A DNA stretch of 64,000 nt from Kitasatospora herbaricolor (GCF_030813695.1 NZ_JAUSVA010000002.1:1488001-1552000), one strand, 5' to 3'; shown: positions 1 through 8,842, numbered from the stretch's first letter. Program-made: numbers and translations. The notes: generated from the sequence alone by a model not told the origin.

Positions 1-1
1 G

Positions 2-3000
2 TCAGGAGCTGATCACCTCCAGGAAGGGCTGGTGGGCCGAGTTCTCCCGGCTGTTGAGGTTGACGGCCAGGCCCACCGCGCCGAGCGGCTGCCACACCGC
101 GAGGGTCAGCTCGCCGCCGGCCGCGGCCACCGCGTCGGTGACGTCCAGGCCGACCCAGTCCGCGGTGTCGGAGATCCTGCCGGAGCCGAGCGCGGCGCCC
201 AGCGACGGCGAGCGGTTCCAGGTGACCGCGGTCTCCGTCCAGGCCTCCCCGCCGGTGGCGAAGGCCTGCAGCGAGGTCTGGGTGCCGCCGGAGTCGGCCA
301 CCGCCCCGTACGTCCACAGCACCGCCCGGCGGACGGTCCCCGGGACGGCCGAGGTGTCGAAGCCGAGCAGCGCCCGCCGGCCGAAGCCGCTCCCGGCGGT
401 GTTCGTGTTCTTCACCGTGAGGCCCGTCGCCGTACCGTAGTTGGTGTCGCCGTAGGTGCCGTCCCGCAGGTAGCTGTCCCGGGTGGGGGCGAGGGCCGAG
501 GCGACGGCGGCGGTGGGCGTGCCGCTCCTGCGCAGCGTGACGGTACGCCCGGCACCCTGCGCGCCGCCGACCTCCACCAGCAGCCGCACCGCCCCGTCCA
601 CCGACAGAACGGTGACGCCCGGACCGGCCTGCGCCTCCAGGTAGCCGGCGCGGGCGACGGTGACGGTGACGGTCGCCGACGCCCGCGACGGGTCGCAGAC
701 CGTGATCGCCAGCTCGCTGGCGGACTCCCGCAGCAGCACCGAGGCGGGCGCCGACACCGTGACCGGCCCGGCCGTCCCGGCGGCGAAGAAATTGGCGGCC
801 GTCACCCCCGAGGCACTGTCCGAAATCGCCTGGGCCGAAGCGGTGTTGGCCAGCACGGCTACGGTGGGCGCGGCCGCCCGGGCAGCCGCGGCCGCCGCGT
901 CGGCGCCCGGCATCAGCAGGTACGAGTAGGCCGCGCCGGCCGGATCCGTCCCGTGGTCGAGCCAGACGGTCAGGTAGCGGCGGGTCAGCGCCTGCGTGCT
1001 CCCGTTGACGTTGATGTCGTGCCAGCTGCCGGTCCGCTCCTGGCGGGCGGCGTTCACCGTCGCACCGCCGGGGAAGACGTACCCGCCGAAGCCGGCGATC
1101 GCCAGCGACCGCACCCCGGCCAGCCGCCCGGACCAGCCGAGGGCGTCCGGCTGGCGGACCCCGTCCACCGTGAGGGCGTGCGTACCGGCGGCGCCCAGAT
1201 TGCGGTTGTCGACGACGGTCTCCACCGGCACGCCGTCCGCGCAGCTGATGCCCGCACCCAGGCAGACCACCGAATCGTCCAGCAGGAACCAGGACTTGCG
1301 GCCGCTCAGGGTGGAGGAGAGCCCGCGGACGTCCTGACCGACCGCCGCGTAACCGCCGTCGGTGGCGCCGCCCGCCCAGACGGCGGCCGGCCGCGCGGCG
1401 CCCCAGGCGCCGCCCGCGGCGTCGGCCAGCGGCGTGCGCGAGACCGTGGTGCCGGGCAGCCGGTACGGGTCCACCGTCGGCCAGAAGGCGTCCGAGTACT
1501 GGCCGTTGCCGTAGTCGGCGCCCCACCAGGCCAGCAGGCCGTTGTTGGTGTGCCAGCCGCGGAGGTTCTCCCCGTTGCCGGTCTCGTAGAAGGTGGTGCG
1601 GGCCGAACAGAGGCTCAGCGAGGCGGCCCAGCCCGGCCGCCGCACCACCGCGCGGTCCATCGCGAACACCCGGGCGCCCACCGGTTCACCGCCCGCCGTC
1701 ACCGAACCGTCGGCCAGCAGCTTGTGTGCGCGGGCGAGTTCGGGCAGGTCGACGGCGGCGTTCGTCAGGTAGGGGCGGTAGCGGTCGCGGGTGATCCAGC
1801 CCTTCACGGCGGCCCGCCAGCCGGCGGACTGGGCGGCGGGAGCTGCACCGGAGTCGGCGAGCCGCAGGATGTGGCCGATGATCGTGTGGCCGCGCCCGTG
1901 GTCGTCCTGCTGGAGCTGCAGCAGGTCCGCGCTCTGCAGGCCACGGCTGGGGGCGCGGCCCGACACCGAGTCCATCACCAGGCCGTTGTACAGGAACGGC
2001 GCGTAGGCGGCGCCGACCGAGTCGAAGACGGTCTGCCGCTGGGGATCACTGATCTGCCAGGGGGACCCGGCGAGCAGGGCGAAGAGCTTGCTCAGCCCGC
2101 CGAGCATCACCTCGCCGTACGAGCCGGTGTACGGGACCCAGGTGTGCTGCACGAACGAGCCGTCCGGGTAGAGGCCGTCACCGCTGCGCACGTACGGGAA
2201 GACCGGGGAGAGGGCGCCGGCAGCGGTGGCGAGCCTGGCGGAACTCCTGCCCAGCACCCCGCGCAGGGCGAGCACCCGGCACAGGTCGACCCGGTTGGCG
2301 CCGGTGCTGGTGCCCGTGTAGGAGGCGACCCTCGCATCCGGCACCTGCCGGTCGACGGAGGCGAGTTGCCCGCTCAGCCCGGCGGCGGTGAGCACCTCGT
2401 ACGCCAGCACGCAGGTGTCCAGGAGCGCCTGCGGCGCGCCGATCTGCCAGTCCCACCAGTTGCCGTAGGCGGTGGCGGTGGGAGTGTAGGCACCCGCCTG
2501 GAGGTGGTCGAGGCCGGCGGCGATCGCCGCGCCGAGGCCTGCGTCCCCGGTGAGCCCGGTACCGGGCTGCGCCCAGGCCAGCGCCATCGTCCGCAGCCGG
2601 ACGTAGCTGCCGGTGATGTTGGCCGAGACGCTGCCCAGCGGCAGGTCCGGCCAGAGCGATCCGGCGGCGGGCGCCATGGTGGCGTACACCGCACCGGCCC
2701 GGCCGCCGAGGCCGCGCAGGGCGGTGGCGTAGGGTTCGGCGGCCGGGTCGAAGCCGGTCCCGGTCAGCAGGTCGCGCCAGCGCAGCCGGAGGACGTCGTA
2801 GGCGTCGGCGGCGGCCCGGGCGGGCCGGGCGGAGAGCAGCAGCGGGCCCGCGACGGCCGATCCGGCGGCTATCCGGAGCACCCCTCGGCGGGACGGGCCG
2901 GACGGCGGGACGGACGGCGGGTCGGGCGGGGTTGCCGAGCTGGGGGCTGCGGGGATGTGCGGGTCGGCGCTGATGGGGGGCCTCCTGGCCGAAGCATCCG

Positions 3001-3013
3001 GACGGTGGGCCAC
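2..3013 (-). CDS. Secreted polysaccharide lyase family 8 (hyaluronate/chondroitin/xanthan lyase type)
   Basis: About 1003 residues. A twin-arginine signal lies at residues 41-70 (SRRGVLRIAAG, ending ARPARAAA), so export through Tat is expected. The alpha/alpha toroid of PL8 follows, with the catalytic Asn in NWWDWQIG (about residue 184), the His/Tyr pair in QHTWVPYTGSYGE (about 288) and an Arg in SGRAPSRG. A beta-sandwich middle comes next, and from about residue 840 a DNRLRE/CBM96-like module (RDSYLRDGTYGDTNYG). PL8 enzymes cleave uronic-acid polysaccharides by beta-elimination; the exact substrate cannot be read. The GTG at 3013 is the only conventional in-frame start inside the probable transcript, but it has no ribosome site. 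A perfect AGGAGG sits instead 6 nt before an in-frame ATC at 2974, so true initiation may be there. Single gene; promoter and operator are listed separately. Confidence 0.88.
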   Translation of the reverse strand: MAHRPDASARRPPISADPHIPAAPSSATPPDPPSVPPSGPSRRGVLRIAAGSAVAGPLLLSARPARAAADAYDVLRLRWRDLLTGTGFDPAAEPYATALRGLGGRAGAVYATMAPAAGSLWPDLPLGSVSANITGSYVRLRTMALAWAQPGTGLTGDAGLGAAIAAGLDHLQAGAYTPTATAYGNWWDWQIGAPQALLDTCVLAYEVLTAAGLSGQLASVDRQVPDARVASYTGTSTGANRVDLCRVLALRGVLGRSSARLATAAGALSPVFPYVRSGDGLYPDGSFVQHTWVPYTGSYGEVMLGGLSKLFALLAGSPWQISDPQRQTVFDSVGAAYAPFLYNGLVMDSVSGRAPSRGLQSADLLQLQQDDHGRGHTIIGHILRLADSGAAPAAQSAGWRAAVKGWITRDRYRPYLTNAAVDLPELARAHKLLADGSVTAGGEPVGARVFAMDRAVVRRPGWAASLSLCSARTTFYETGNGENLRGWHTNNGLLAWWGADYGNGQYSDAFWPTVDPYRLPGTTVSRTPLADAAGGAWGAARPAAVWAGGATDGGYAAVGQDVRGLSSTLSGRKSWFLLDDSVVCLGAGISCADGVPVETVVDNRNLGAAGTHALTVDGVRQPDALGWSGRLAGVRSLAIAGFGGYVFPGGATVNAARQERTGSWHDINVNGSTQALTRRYLTVWLDHGTDPAGAAYSYLLMPGADAAAAAARAAAPTVAVLANTASAQAISDSASGVTAANFFAAGTAGPVTVSAPASVLLRESASELAITVCDPSRASATVTVTVARAGYLEAQAGPGVTVLSVDGAVRLLVEVGGAQGAGRTVTLRRSGTPTAAVASALAPTRDSYLRDGTYGDTNYGTATGLTVKNTNTAGSGFGRRALLGFDTSAVPGTVRRAVLWTYGAVADSGGTQTSLQAFATGGEAWTETAVTWNRSPSLGAALGSGRISDTADWVGLDVTDAVAAAGGELTLAVWQPLGAVGLAVNLNSRENSAHQPFLEVISS

Positions 3014-3077
3014 GTCGCGCAGGGAGGGATGCGCGCGGCGGCGCCCGGCCGGAGTCGCTCCGGTCCGGGAGAGGCTG

Positions 3078-3106
3078 ACGGTAAGCGCTTTCCTAAGGGG
3101 CGTCAA
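3078..3106 (-). promoter_or_regulatory. Promoter of the PL8 lyase with overlapping LacI-type operator
   Basis: On the minus strand TTGACG (3101-3106) is followed after exactly 17 nt by TACCGT (3078-3083), a good sigma-70 pair. The spacer carries the near-palindrome GGAAAGCGCTTACC (3080-3093, one mismatched pair, core AAGCGCTT), the shape of LacI/GalR-family operators that control sugar-utilisation genes in actinobacteria. A repressor bound there would block RNA polymerase. The cognate repressor is not in this window. Confidence 0.6.
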
Positions 3107-3295
3107 CGGTTTGCGCAGACCCGATGGACCACCGGTGCACCGGAACGCCCCGCACAGCGGCAGGCGGGGGCGGACGGCGAAGGGAACAGCTGCCCGAGCA
3201 CAACGGACAGCGGAGGGCGGACAGTCGAGGGCGGACGGCGGACGGGACGCCCGGCAGGCTGTCGCGCCACCGGACGTCCCGTCGGTCACCGCTGC

Positions 3296-3448
3296 TCAGG
3301 CGTGCTTGGCCGGCCCTCGGCGCCGGTCGGCCACCGGCTTCGACGGGTGACCCTCCGCCCGGTGCCGGGCGGCGGACGCGTTCAGGCTGCCCCAGGCGAG
3401 TATCACGGCCAGCAGCAACGGGGCGAGCATCAGGATCAGGATTCCCAT
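3296..3448 (-). CDS. Small membrane protein, 50 aa, unknown function
   Basis: A 50-codon frame that starts MGILILMLAPLLLAVILAW. AGGAGG lies 9 nt before the ATG, an excellent ribosome site. One N-terminal transmembrane helix (residues 2-19) is followed by a basic, hydrophilic tail (RRRGPAKHA at the end), so it is probably a single-span protein with a cytoplasmic tail. It lies between the PL8 gene and the sigma factor, on the same strand as both, and would conflict with any longer version of the PL8 protein. I do not recognise a family. It is real mainly on the strength of the Shine-Dalgarno site, the hydrophobic segment and normal codon use. Confidence 0.55.
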   Translation of the reverse strand: MGILILMLAPLLLAVILAWGSLNASAARHRAEGHPSKPVADRRRGPAKHA

Positions 3449-3577
3449 GGGGTGCTTCCTCCTACGCTCGGCGGATCTTGGAACGACCTCCTACCCGCTC
3501 ACGCCGGGGCGAACCCGGCCGGGCGCCGGGCGGCCGGCGAAGCACGGCCGCACCGTGCCCGACGCGCGGTCAGTCGG

Positions 3578-4483
3578 TCAGTCCTCGGTGAGCAGGCCGG
3601 CGCGCAGGTGCCCCAGGATCCGGATCAGGATCCGCGAGACGTGCATCTGCGACAGCCCGAGCCGCTCGCCGATCTGCGCCTGGGTCAGCTCCGCACCGAA
3701 CCGCAGCGCGAGCACCGTCCGGTCGCGCTCCGGGAGCGCCGCCACCAGCGGCTTGAGGGACTCCAGGTGCACGGTCGCCTCGAAGCCCTTCTCCTCCACG
3801 GCGAACCGGTCCGCCAGCGTGCCGCCGCCGTCGTCCCCGTCGGCCGGCGCGTCCAGCGACCGCGGGCAGTGGGCGTTGGACGCCTTCTGCCCCTCCACGA
3901 TCTCCCGCTCCGGCAGGTCGAGGTACGCGGCGAGTTCGGCCACGGTGGGCGTCCGGTCCGAGCGCTGCTCCAGCACGTCGCCGGCCTTGGCCAGGGCCAG
4001 CCTGAGCTCCTGCAGCCGGCGGGGGACGTGCACCATCCACCCGGTGTCGCGGAAGAACCGCTTGAGCTCCCCGCGGATCGTCGGCAGGGCGAAGGTCGGG
4101 AACTCCACACCGGCGGCCGGGTCGAACCCGTCGATGGCCTTGATCAGGCCCACCGTCCCCGCCTGGACGATGTCCTCCATCGGTTCGCCGCGCCCGCGGT
4201 AGCGCGCGGCCGCGAACCGGACGAGGGTCAGGTTCAGCTCGACCAGCGTCCCGCGCACGTAGGAGTACTCGCGGGTGCCCGGCTCCAGCCGGCCGAGCCG
4301 GACGAAGAGCTCCTTGGACAGGGCCCGCGCGTCGGCCGGCCCGACCGCCCCGAGGTCCTCGCCCGGCCGGACCGCCGTGAACGACGGCTCCGGCAGAACG
4401 GCCGGACCGCCGGCGGACCGGTCCGGGGAGGGCGCCGCGGGGCCCCCACCGGGAAGTGGGGTCACGTCTCGCAGAGCCGGCAT
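3578..4483 (-). CDS. RNA polymerase sigma factor of the SigB/SigF/SigG stress and sporulation subfamily
   Basis: 301 residues. Region 2 spans about 75-160 (RGRGEPMEDIVQAGTVGLIK, then FPTFALPTIRGELKRFFRD and the -10-reading WMVHVPRRLQELR), region 3 about 165-215 and region 4 about 235-297 with helix-turn-helix LTQAQIGERLGLSQMHVSRIL. This is the shape of the streptomycete SigB/F/G/H/N paralogues, which direct osmotic, oxidative or sporulation genes and are usually held by an RsbW-type anti-sigma factor. No anti-sigma or anti-anti-sigma gene lies beside it. The N-terminal 60 residues are a poorly conserved Pro/Ala-rich extension. The start ATG at 4483 has GGAAGGAAA 4 nt upstream; a start further in is possible. 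Which paralogue this is cannot be told from sequence alone. Confidence 0.85.
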   Translation of the reverse strand: MPALRDVTPLPGGGPAAPSPDRSAGGPAVLPEPSFTAVRPGEDLGAVGPADARALSKELFVRLGRLEPGTREYSYVRGTLVELNLTLVRFAAARYRGRGEPMEDIVQAGTVGLIKAIDGFDPAAGVEFPTFALPTIRGELKRFFRDTGWMVHVPRRLQELRLALAKAGDVLEQRSDRTPTVAELAAYLDLPEREIVEGQKASNAHCPRSLDAPADGDDGGGTLADRFAVEEKGFEATVHLESLKPLVAALPERDRTVLALRFGAELTQAQIGERLGLSQMHVSRILIRILGHLRAGLLTED

Positions 4484-4715
4484 GAGGTTTCCTTCCGCTG
4501 GTCGGGCCTGAGGATGTCTTCCGACCCTTCGTACCCACGCACCCGCGCCGGACGCAAACCCGATGCCCGGAATGTCCCGTTTTCATGGCCCTTCGCCATG
4601 ACATGTCCCACATCTGCGGGAGCACCGCCGGACGCCCTCGGCGTCGATCCCCCACCGGGACCCGCCGGGGTGCGCGACGCCGCCCGGGGCGCGGACGGGC
4701 CCCGGACGGCGAGCG

Positions 4716-4736
4716 GTGCGGTGCGGTGCGGTGCAG
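4716..4736. repeat. Short GTGCG tandem repeat
   Basis: Four tandem copies of a 5-bp GCGGT/GTGCG unit just downstream of the protease stop codon. A similar run occurs near 31229-31277. Probably slippage-type low complexity. Confidence 0.6.
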
Positions 4737-4742
4737 AAGGGG

Positions 4743-6338
4743 TCAGCTGACGCTGACCGCGCTCCAGGCCGCGGCGACCGCGTTGTACTCGGCGCTGCCC
4801 GCGCCGTACAGGTCCTTCGCGGCGCTCAGCGAGGCGACCCGCGCGCCCTTGTAGTTGGTGGTGGACGTCATGTAGACGGTCAGCGCGCGGTACCAGATCT
4901 TGGCGACCTTGTCGTTGCCGATGCCGGTCACCGTGGAGCCGTTGCAGGTCGGGCTGTTGTAGGCGACGCCCTTGACCGTCTTGGCACCGCTGCCCTCACT
5001 GGCCAGGTAGAACCAGTGGTTGCCCACGCCCGAGGAGTTGTGCACGTCGAGCTGGGCGACCTTCTTGCTCCAGCAGTCGGCGGAGGCACCGTCCAGCGAG
5101 GGCTTGTCCATCCGGCGCAGCCACGGCGGCGTGGACTGGTCGCTGAACAGGTAGTCCGGGGTGTCGACGGCGTTGTCGGCGTACCACTCGACCATGGTCC
5201 CGAAGATGTCGCTGGTGGCCTCGTTGAGCCCGCCGGACTCACCGCTGTAGCGGAGGTTGGCGGTCGCGCTGGTGACGCCGTGGGTCATCTCGTGACCCAT
5301 GGTGTCGAGGTCGACCTGCTCGGGGTCGGTCACCCCGTCGCCGTCGCCGGTCATCATGCAGAAGCAGGCGTCGGACCACTGGGCGTTGTCCCACTTCGTC
5401 CCGACGTGCACGAAGACGGTGGCGCCCTTGCCGTCGTTCTTGATGCCGCTGCGGCCGAAGGTGCTCTTGTAGTAGTCGTAGGTCCAGGCCGTGTTCGCGT
5501 GGGCGTCCACGGCGGCGGTGGCCCGGTCGGTGGAGAACTTCTTGCCGTCGCCCCAGACGTTGTCGGCGTCGGTGAACAGCACGCCCGAGGTGGCCGTGAT
5601 GGAGCCGGCGGAGGCGTTGCGGGCGTCCCGGGTGCTGTGCCCGCGGACGGTGTCGACCAGGGCGTAGCCGCCCGTCTGGGCCTTGGTCTCGATGCTGACG
5701 GTGCCGGTGTACTCGGACTTGCCGGTGCCGGTGGCCTCCTGGTCGGCGTCGTACGCCTCGATCTGGTCGCCGGTGGTGGCGTCGGTGACGACGATCCGGC
5801 TCGCGGGCTGGCCGTGGTCGCCGACGCCCGCGACGGTGGTCCGCCAGGCGAGCCGGGGCGTGCCGTCGGCGGCCCAGACGACCAGTTCGGGGCTGCTGGT
5901 GGCGGCCGAGATGCCCGGCGCCTGCCCGAGCGCGCGACCCGCCGTGGCCTCGGCGGGGACGGCCGGGACGGTGGACTTCACGGCGGCGTCGTGCGCGGCC
6001 GCCCGGGAGGAGTCCTTCAGCCGGCCCTTGGCGTCCTGATGGACCACCAGGTCGCCGCCGACGACGGGAAGCCCGCGGTAGGTGCGGTCGAAGCGGACGT
6101 GCTGGCTGCCGTCCGGGTCGATGATGACGTCCTTGACCTGGAGGTCCTGGTCGGCGCCGAAGCCGAACACCGGGGCGTTGTGGGTGACGTTGGCCCTGGC
6201 GTGGGCGATCGCCGTGTCGCGGGTGGTGACGGCGGCGGCCGATCCGGTCTGGACGGTCGCGGCGAGAAGTGCCGCGGTGGCGGCGACCGCTATCGCTGCG
6301 GGTAGGGTGCGACGGCGGCGCGCGGAGATGGGGCTCAC
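4743..6338 (-). CDS. Secreted thermolysin-family (M4) metalloprotease preproenzyme
   Basis: 531 residues from GTG at 6338, chosen because AGGAG lies 5 nt upstream; longer frames lack a site. A Sec signal (RRRRTLPAAIAVAATAALLA, ending near residue 37) is followed by an FTP/PepSY-type propeptide that chaperones folding, then the M4 catalytic domain. The zinc site HEMTH is at about 348-352, the third ligand Glu in GLNEATSDIFG, and the catalytic His in VHNSSGVGNHWFYLA. It would be an extracellular neutral endopeptidase cutting before hydrophobic residues. A plausible promoter lies at 6405-6434. It stands alone, converging on nothing and transcribed away from the NUDIX region. Confidence 0.93.
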   Translation of the reverse strand: MSPISARRRRTLPAAIAVAATAALLAATVQTGSAAAVTTRDTAIAHARANVTHNAPVFGFGADQDLQVKDVIIDPDGSQHVRFDRTYRGLPVVGGDLVVHQDAKGRLKDSSRAAAHDAAVKSTVPAVPAEATAGRALGQAPGISAATSSPELVVWAADGTPRLAWRTTVAGVGDHGQPASRIVVTDATTGDQIEAYDADQEATGTGKSEYTGTVSIETKAQTGGYALVDTVRGHSTRDARNASAGSITATSGVLFTDADNVWGDGKKFSTDRATAAVDAHANTAWTYDYYKSTFGRSGIKNDGKGATVFVHVGTKWDNAQWSDACFCMMTGDGDGVTDPEQVDLDTMGHEMTHGVTSATANLRYSGESGGLNEATSDIFGTMVEWYADNAVDTPDYLFSDQSTPPWLRRMDKPSLDGASADCWSKKVAQLDVHNSSGVGNHWFYLASEGSGAKTVKGVAYNSPTCNGSTVTGIGNDKVAKIWYRALTVYMTSTTNYKGARVASLSAAKDLYGAGSAEYNAVAAAWSAVSVS

Positions 6339-6404
6339 GCTGACTCCTGTGGGGGTAGCTGCAGGGATTGAGCTGCCCAGAGTTTGACGATGAGCAGACA
6401 ATCG

Positions 6405-6434
6405 GCGCTATGCACCGGCGCGAAGCTTGACCAA
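6405..6434 (-). promoter_or_regulatory. Probable promoter of the M4 protease
   Basis: On the minus strand TTGGTC (6429-6434) and TAGCGC (6405-6410) are separated by 18 nt, placing the transcript start about 60 nt before the GTG start. The surrounding 100 bp is clearly AT-richer than its neighbours. Confidence 0.4.
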
Positions 6435-7080
6435 TTCGTAGCCAAAAACGATCAGATTCGGTCATGGCACCGGCCCCCGAGCCCGGCTGACGCACCGCCT
6501 CCCCCTCCTCCGGGCCCTCACCTGCCCCGGGAGTCGTCCACTCCGGCGGGCAGCGGGCAGCCGGCGGCGGGCGGCGGAACCGAGGGTGCCAGGCCCGTAC
6601 GGAAACCGGGTCAGCACCCCTGCCCGGAGGTCACCGTGGGGGGGTCGACCGGGTCAGGGGTCGAGGAATCCCGCCGTGCCGGGTCCTCCGTGCGAGCGAA
6701 CCGGCCGGGCCGGGCCGGGAACGAGGCCGAGGACAAGGCCGGCCGGCCGGGCAGGTCCGGGCCCGACCCCTGGCCCGACGGCCCGGGCGGGAGGATCCTG
6801 CCGACGGTTCCGTACGAGGAGGCGGCGGCATCGGCCTCGCCCGGAACTCCTGGTTGTGGTCACGGGCCGACCGGTCCAACCAGTCGCCTCCGCCCGCCGT
6901 CCCGGGCGGCATCGAGCAGGTCCGGCTGTTCGGCGAGGAGGGCGACCACCCCGCACTGCCGTGGCCGGGCTTCGACTACGATCCGGAACTCGTGGCCGGG
7001 CCCGGATGGTCGCGGCATCCGCGCTCGACGCCCAAAGGCTCAGGGCGGAATCCACCGAGGACATGCAACCCCACTTCCTG
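6435..7080. other. Non-coding interval with a possible coding relic (6824-7000)
   Basis: No complete gene is seen. On the plus strand, 6824-7000 keeps the GC-rich third codon positions of real coding sequence (it reads GLARNSWLWSRADRSNQS, later GEEGDHPALPWPGFDYDPEL) but has no ATG or GTG start and degenerates downstream. The first conventional codon is a TTG inside it. It may be the decayed 5' part of a gene whose family I do not recognise. Confidence 0.25.
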
Positions 7081-7127
7081 GTGAGCGACTTGACGCTCAC
7101 TGCCGGGTGACAGTCACTGACACCCGG
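7081..7127 (-). terminator. Two adjacent hairpins downstream of the NUDIX gene
   Basis: First hairpin: GTGAGCG (7081-7087) pairs with CGCTCAC (7094-7100) across a 6-nt loop. Second hairpin: CCGGGTG (7103-7109) pairs with CACCCGG (7121-7127), with an inner CAGT/ACTG stem. They follow the NUDIX stop codon by 30 nt; no U-tract, as is usual in streptomycetes. Confidence 0.55.
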
Positions 7128-7158
7128 GCACCGGAGCCGCCGACTGCGGCAGGGCACG

Positions 7159-7746
7159 TCAACTGGGCGGCTCCGGCGCGGGATCGCCCGCGCTCCCCGG
7201 CGCCGGCCGAGCGGTACCGGATTGCTCCAGGCCGTCGTGGAGGTAGAGCACGCCCCCCGTACCCGGGGAGCGGCTGACGGCGGCGAACCAGGCCCGCTGC
7301 TCGGGCTGCAGATGCGGCTGCCAGTCGGCGGGGGTGCGCCAGGCGGCCCGGTCGTGCTCGGCGCTGAGGACGACCGCCGTGCCGGCGGGCAGGACACCGG
7401 CGTCGAAGCAGAAATCGATCACCGGCGGCCAGCCCCCGGCCGCGCCGCGGTGGTCGACCGCGAGCAGGCGCAGCGCCCGGGCGGGCACCAGCCCGGTCTC
7501 CTCGGCCAGTTCGCGCAGGGCGGTGCCGTCCGGGCGCTCGCCCGGGTCCGCGAGACCTCCCGGCGGCTGCCACCAGCGGGGATGCCCCGGATAGGGCTGG
7601 GCCTGGTGCAGCATCAGGACCCGGCCCCGCGGGTCGGCCAGCAGCAGGCTGGCCGAGACCACGTGCTTGGGCAGCCCGGCGGTGAACTCCTCGACGGGCA
7701 GCACCGGGTGCTGCCGCTCGCGGGTCGGCGGCGTGCCGGTGGCCAC
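7159..7746 (-). CDS. NUDIX hydrolase
   Basis: 195 residues. The NUDIX box is complete: GLADPGERPDGTALRELAEE then TGL (about residues 64-86), matching Gx5Ex7REUxEExGU, so Mg-dependent cleavage of a nucleoside diphosphate linked to another group is expected; the substrate is unknown. The start GTG at 7746 directly follows the stop codon of the MazG-like gene, so the two are translationally coupled. A MazG-like nucleotide pyrophosphohydrolase next to a NUDIX enzyme suggests a small nucleotide-pool sanitising operon. The C-terminal 50 residues beyond the fold (VLYLHDGLEQ and on) are low in complexity. Confidence 0.88.
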   Translation of the reverse strand: MATGTPPTRERQHPVLPVEEFTAGLPKHVVSASLLLADPRGRVLMLHQAQPYPGHPRWWQPPGGLADPGERPDGTALRELAEETGLVPARALRLLAVDHRGAAGGWPPVIDFCFDAGVLPAGTAVVLSAEHDRAAWRTPADWQPHLQPEQRAWFAAVSRSPGTGGVLYLHDGLEQSGTARPAPGSAGDPAPEPPS

Positions 7747-8070
7747 TCAGCCCCGCTCCGGCCTGAGGTCACGGGCGGCCAGCCGGCGCAGGTGTTCCTC
7801 GAAGAGCTGCCGCGGGTCGCCGCCCATCCGGGCCAGCAGCACCATCCCGGTGGTGATCACGTCGCAGGCCTCGGCGCGGACGTCGTCCCAGGAGTGCGAA
7901 TACCCCTTGCGGGGGTTCTCCCCCAGGGCGCCGATGGCCGCCTCGGCGACCTCCCCGACCTCCTCCTGCAGCTTGACGATCTGGACCAGCCAGCGCTCCT
8001 GGCCCTGCCGGGTCGATCTCGAATCGAGTTGGGCGGCCAGCGAGTTGATGATGTCCCAGGTTTCGTCCAC
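7747..8070 (-). CDS. MazG-like nucleotide pyrophosphohydrolase
   Basis: 107 residues, all helical, one MazG-like repeat: KLQEEVGEVAEAAIGAL (about 34-50) supplies the EExxE metal ligands and EACDVITTGMVLL (about 68-80) the ExxD pair. Members of the all-alpha NTP pyrophosphatase superfamily hydrolyse (d)NTPs, often damaged ones, to monophosphate and pyrophosphate. GTG start at 8070; the upstream ribosome site is weak. It is the first gene of a two-gene unit with the NUDIX hydrolase, the stop TGA abutting the next GTG. Confidence 0.82.
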   Translation of the reverse strand: MDETWDIINSLAAQLDSRSTRQGQERWLVQIVKLQEEVGEVAEAAIGALGENPRKGYSHSWDDVRAEACDVITTGMVLLARMGGDPRQLFEEHLRRLAARDLRPERG

Positions 8071-8185
8071 CCGGACGATGATGGCGCTGTTCGATGCGCT
8101 CCCTCAACCCGGGCGGTTCCGGGAGCGCCCGGGCCGAAGCACCCGTTTTCGATCACCCCCGGGCCGCCGTCCGGCGAAGCCTCGC

Positions 8186-8614
8186 TCAGCGGAAGCGCCG
8201 GACGTGGCGGCGCTGCCACGGGGTCTCCACGGCGTGCCGGGAGTAGTGCTCGCGCACGTAGCCGACCGCCTCGCGGGGCGGCACGCCGTCGAGCACCGCG
8301 AGGCAGGCCAGGGCGGTGCCGGTGCGGCCGCGGCCACCCGCGCAGGCGACCTCGACGCGTTCGTCCGGGGCACGCTCCCAGAGTTCGAGCAGGGCGGCGC
8401 GGGCCGCCTCCCGGTCGGCGGGCAGCCGGAAGTCCGGCCAGCGCACCCAGCGGGCCTCCCAGCCGACCGGGGGCGGCGGATGCCCCAGCAGGTACAGCGC
8501 GAACTCGGGTTCCGGCCCCGGTGGGACGGGCCTGCTCAACCCCCGGCCGCGGACCAGCCGCCCGGAGGGCAGCCGCAGGACACCGGCGGCCGGGGCGTCC
8601 CAGGTGGTGTTCAC
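8186..8614 (-). CDS. Small protein-tyrosine/dual-specificity phosphatase-like protein
   Basis: 142 residues. The phosphate-binding loop is VACAGGRGRTGTA (about 89-101): Cys, five residues, Arg, then Thr, matching the CX5R(S/T) signature of cysteine-based phosphatases. The residue before the catalytic Cys is Ala rather than the usual His. A WxD-like segment (RWPDF, about 57-61) is a candidate general-acid loop. Cytoplasmic, no signal. The same strand as the MazG/NUDIX pair but 115 bp upstream, so probably a separate transcript. Substrate unknown. Confidence 0.75.
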   Translation of the reverse strand: MNTTWDAPAAGVLRLPSGRLVRGRGLSRPVPPGPEPEFALYLLGHPPPPVGWEARWVRWPDFRLPADREAARAALLELWERAPDERVEVACAGGRGRTGTALACLAVLDGVPPREAVGYVREHYSRHAVETPWQRRHVRRFR

Positions 8615-8771
8615 CCCACGAGCCTAGCCCGGAGGGCCGGTGCGGACGTGCCCGCGGTCCCGGCCGCCCGACGGGTGCGACCGACCGGTGCCCGCGAACG
8701 GCCGGTTCCGGCGGCCGGCCAGTGCGTGCCACCGGCCGGAGCGACGCCCCCGGCAAGGCGTCATGAGCATG

Positions 8772-8800
8772 TTGACCCGCCGGTAACACGTCCCTAAGCT
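8772..8800 (+). promoter_or_regulatory. Promoter of the molybdenum hydroxylase operon
   Basis: TTGACC (8772-8777), 17 nt, TAAGCT (8795-8800), a good sigma-70 pair pointing at the molybdopterin-subunit gene. The transcript would start about 8808, leaving a leader of about 35 nt. Confidence 0.55.
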
Positions 8801-8842
8801 CGTCGGCGTCCACGGACCGGCGCCGCCGGTCCCGGCCTCCGC

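Noticed and set aside
32..4750. Very long plus-strand frame antisense to the lyase and sigma genes
   Set aside because: Antisense shadow typical of GC-rich DNA; the protein is Gly/Arg/Ala-rich without domains.
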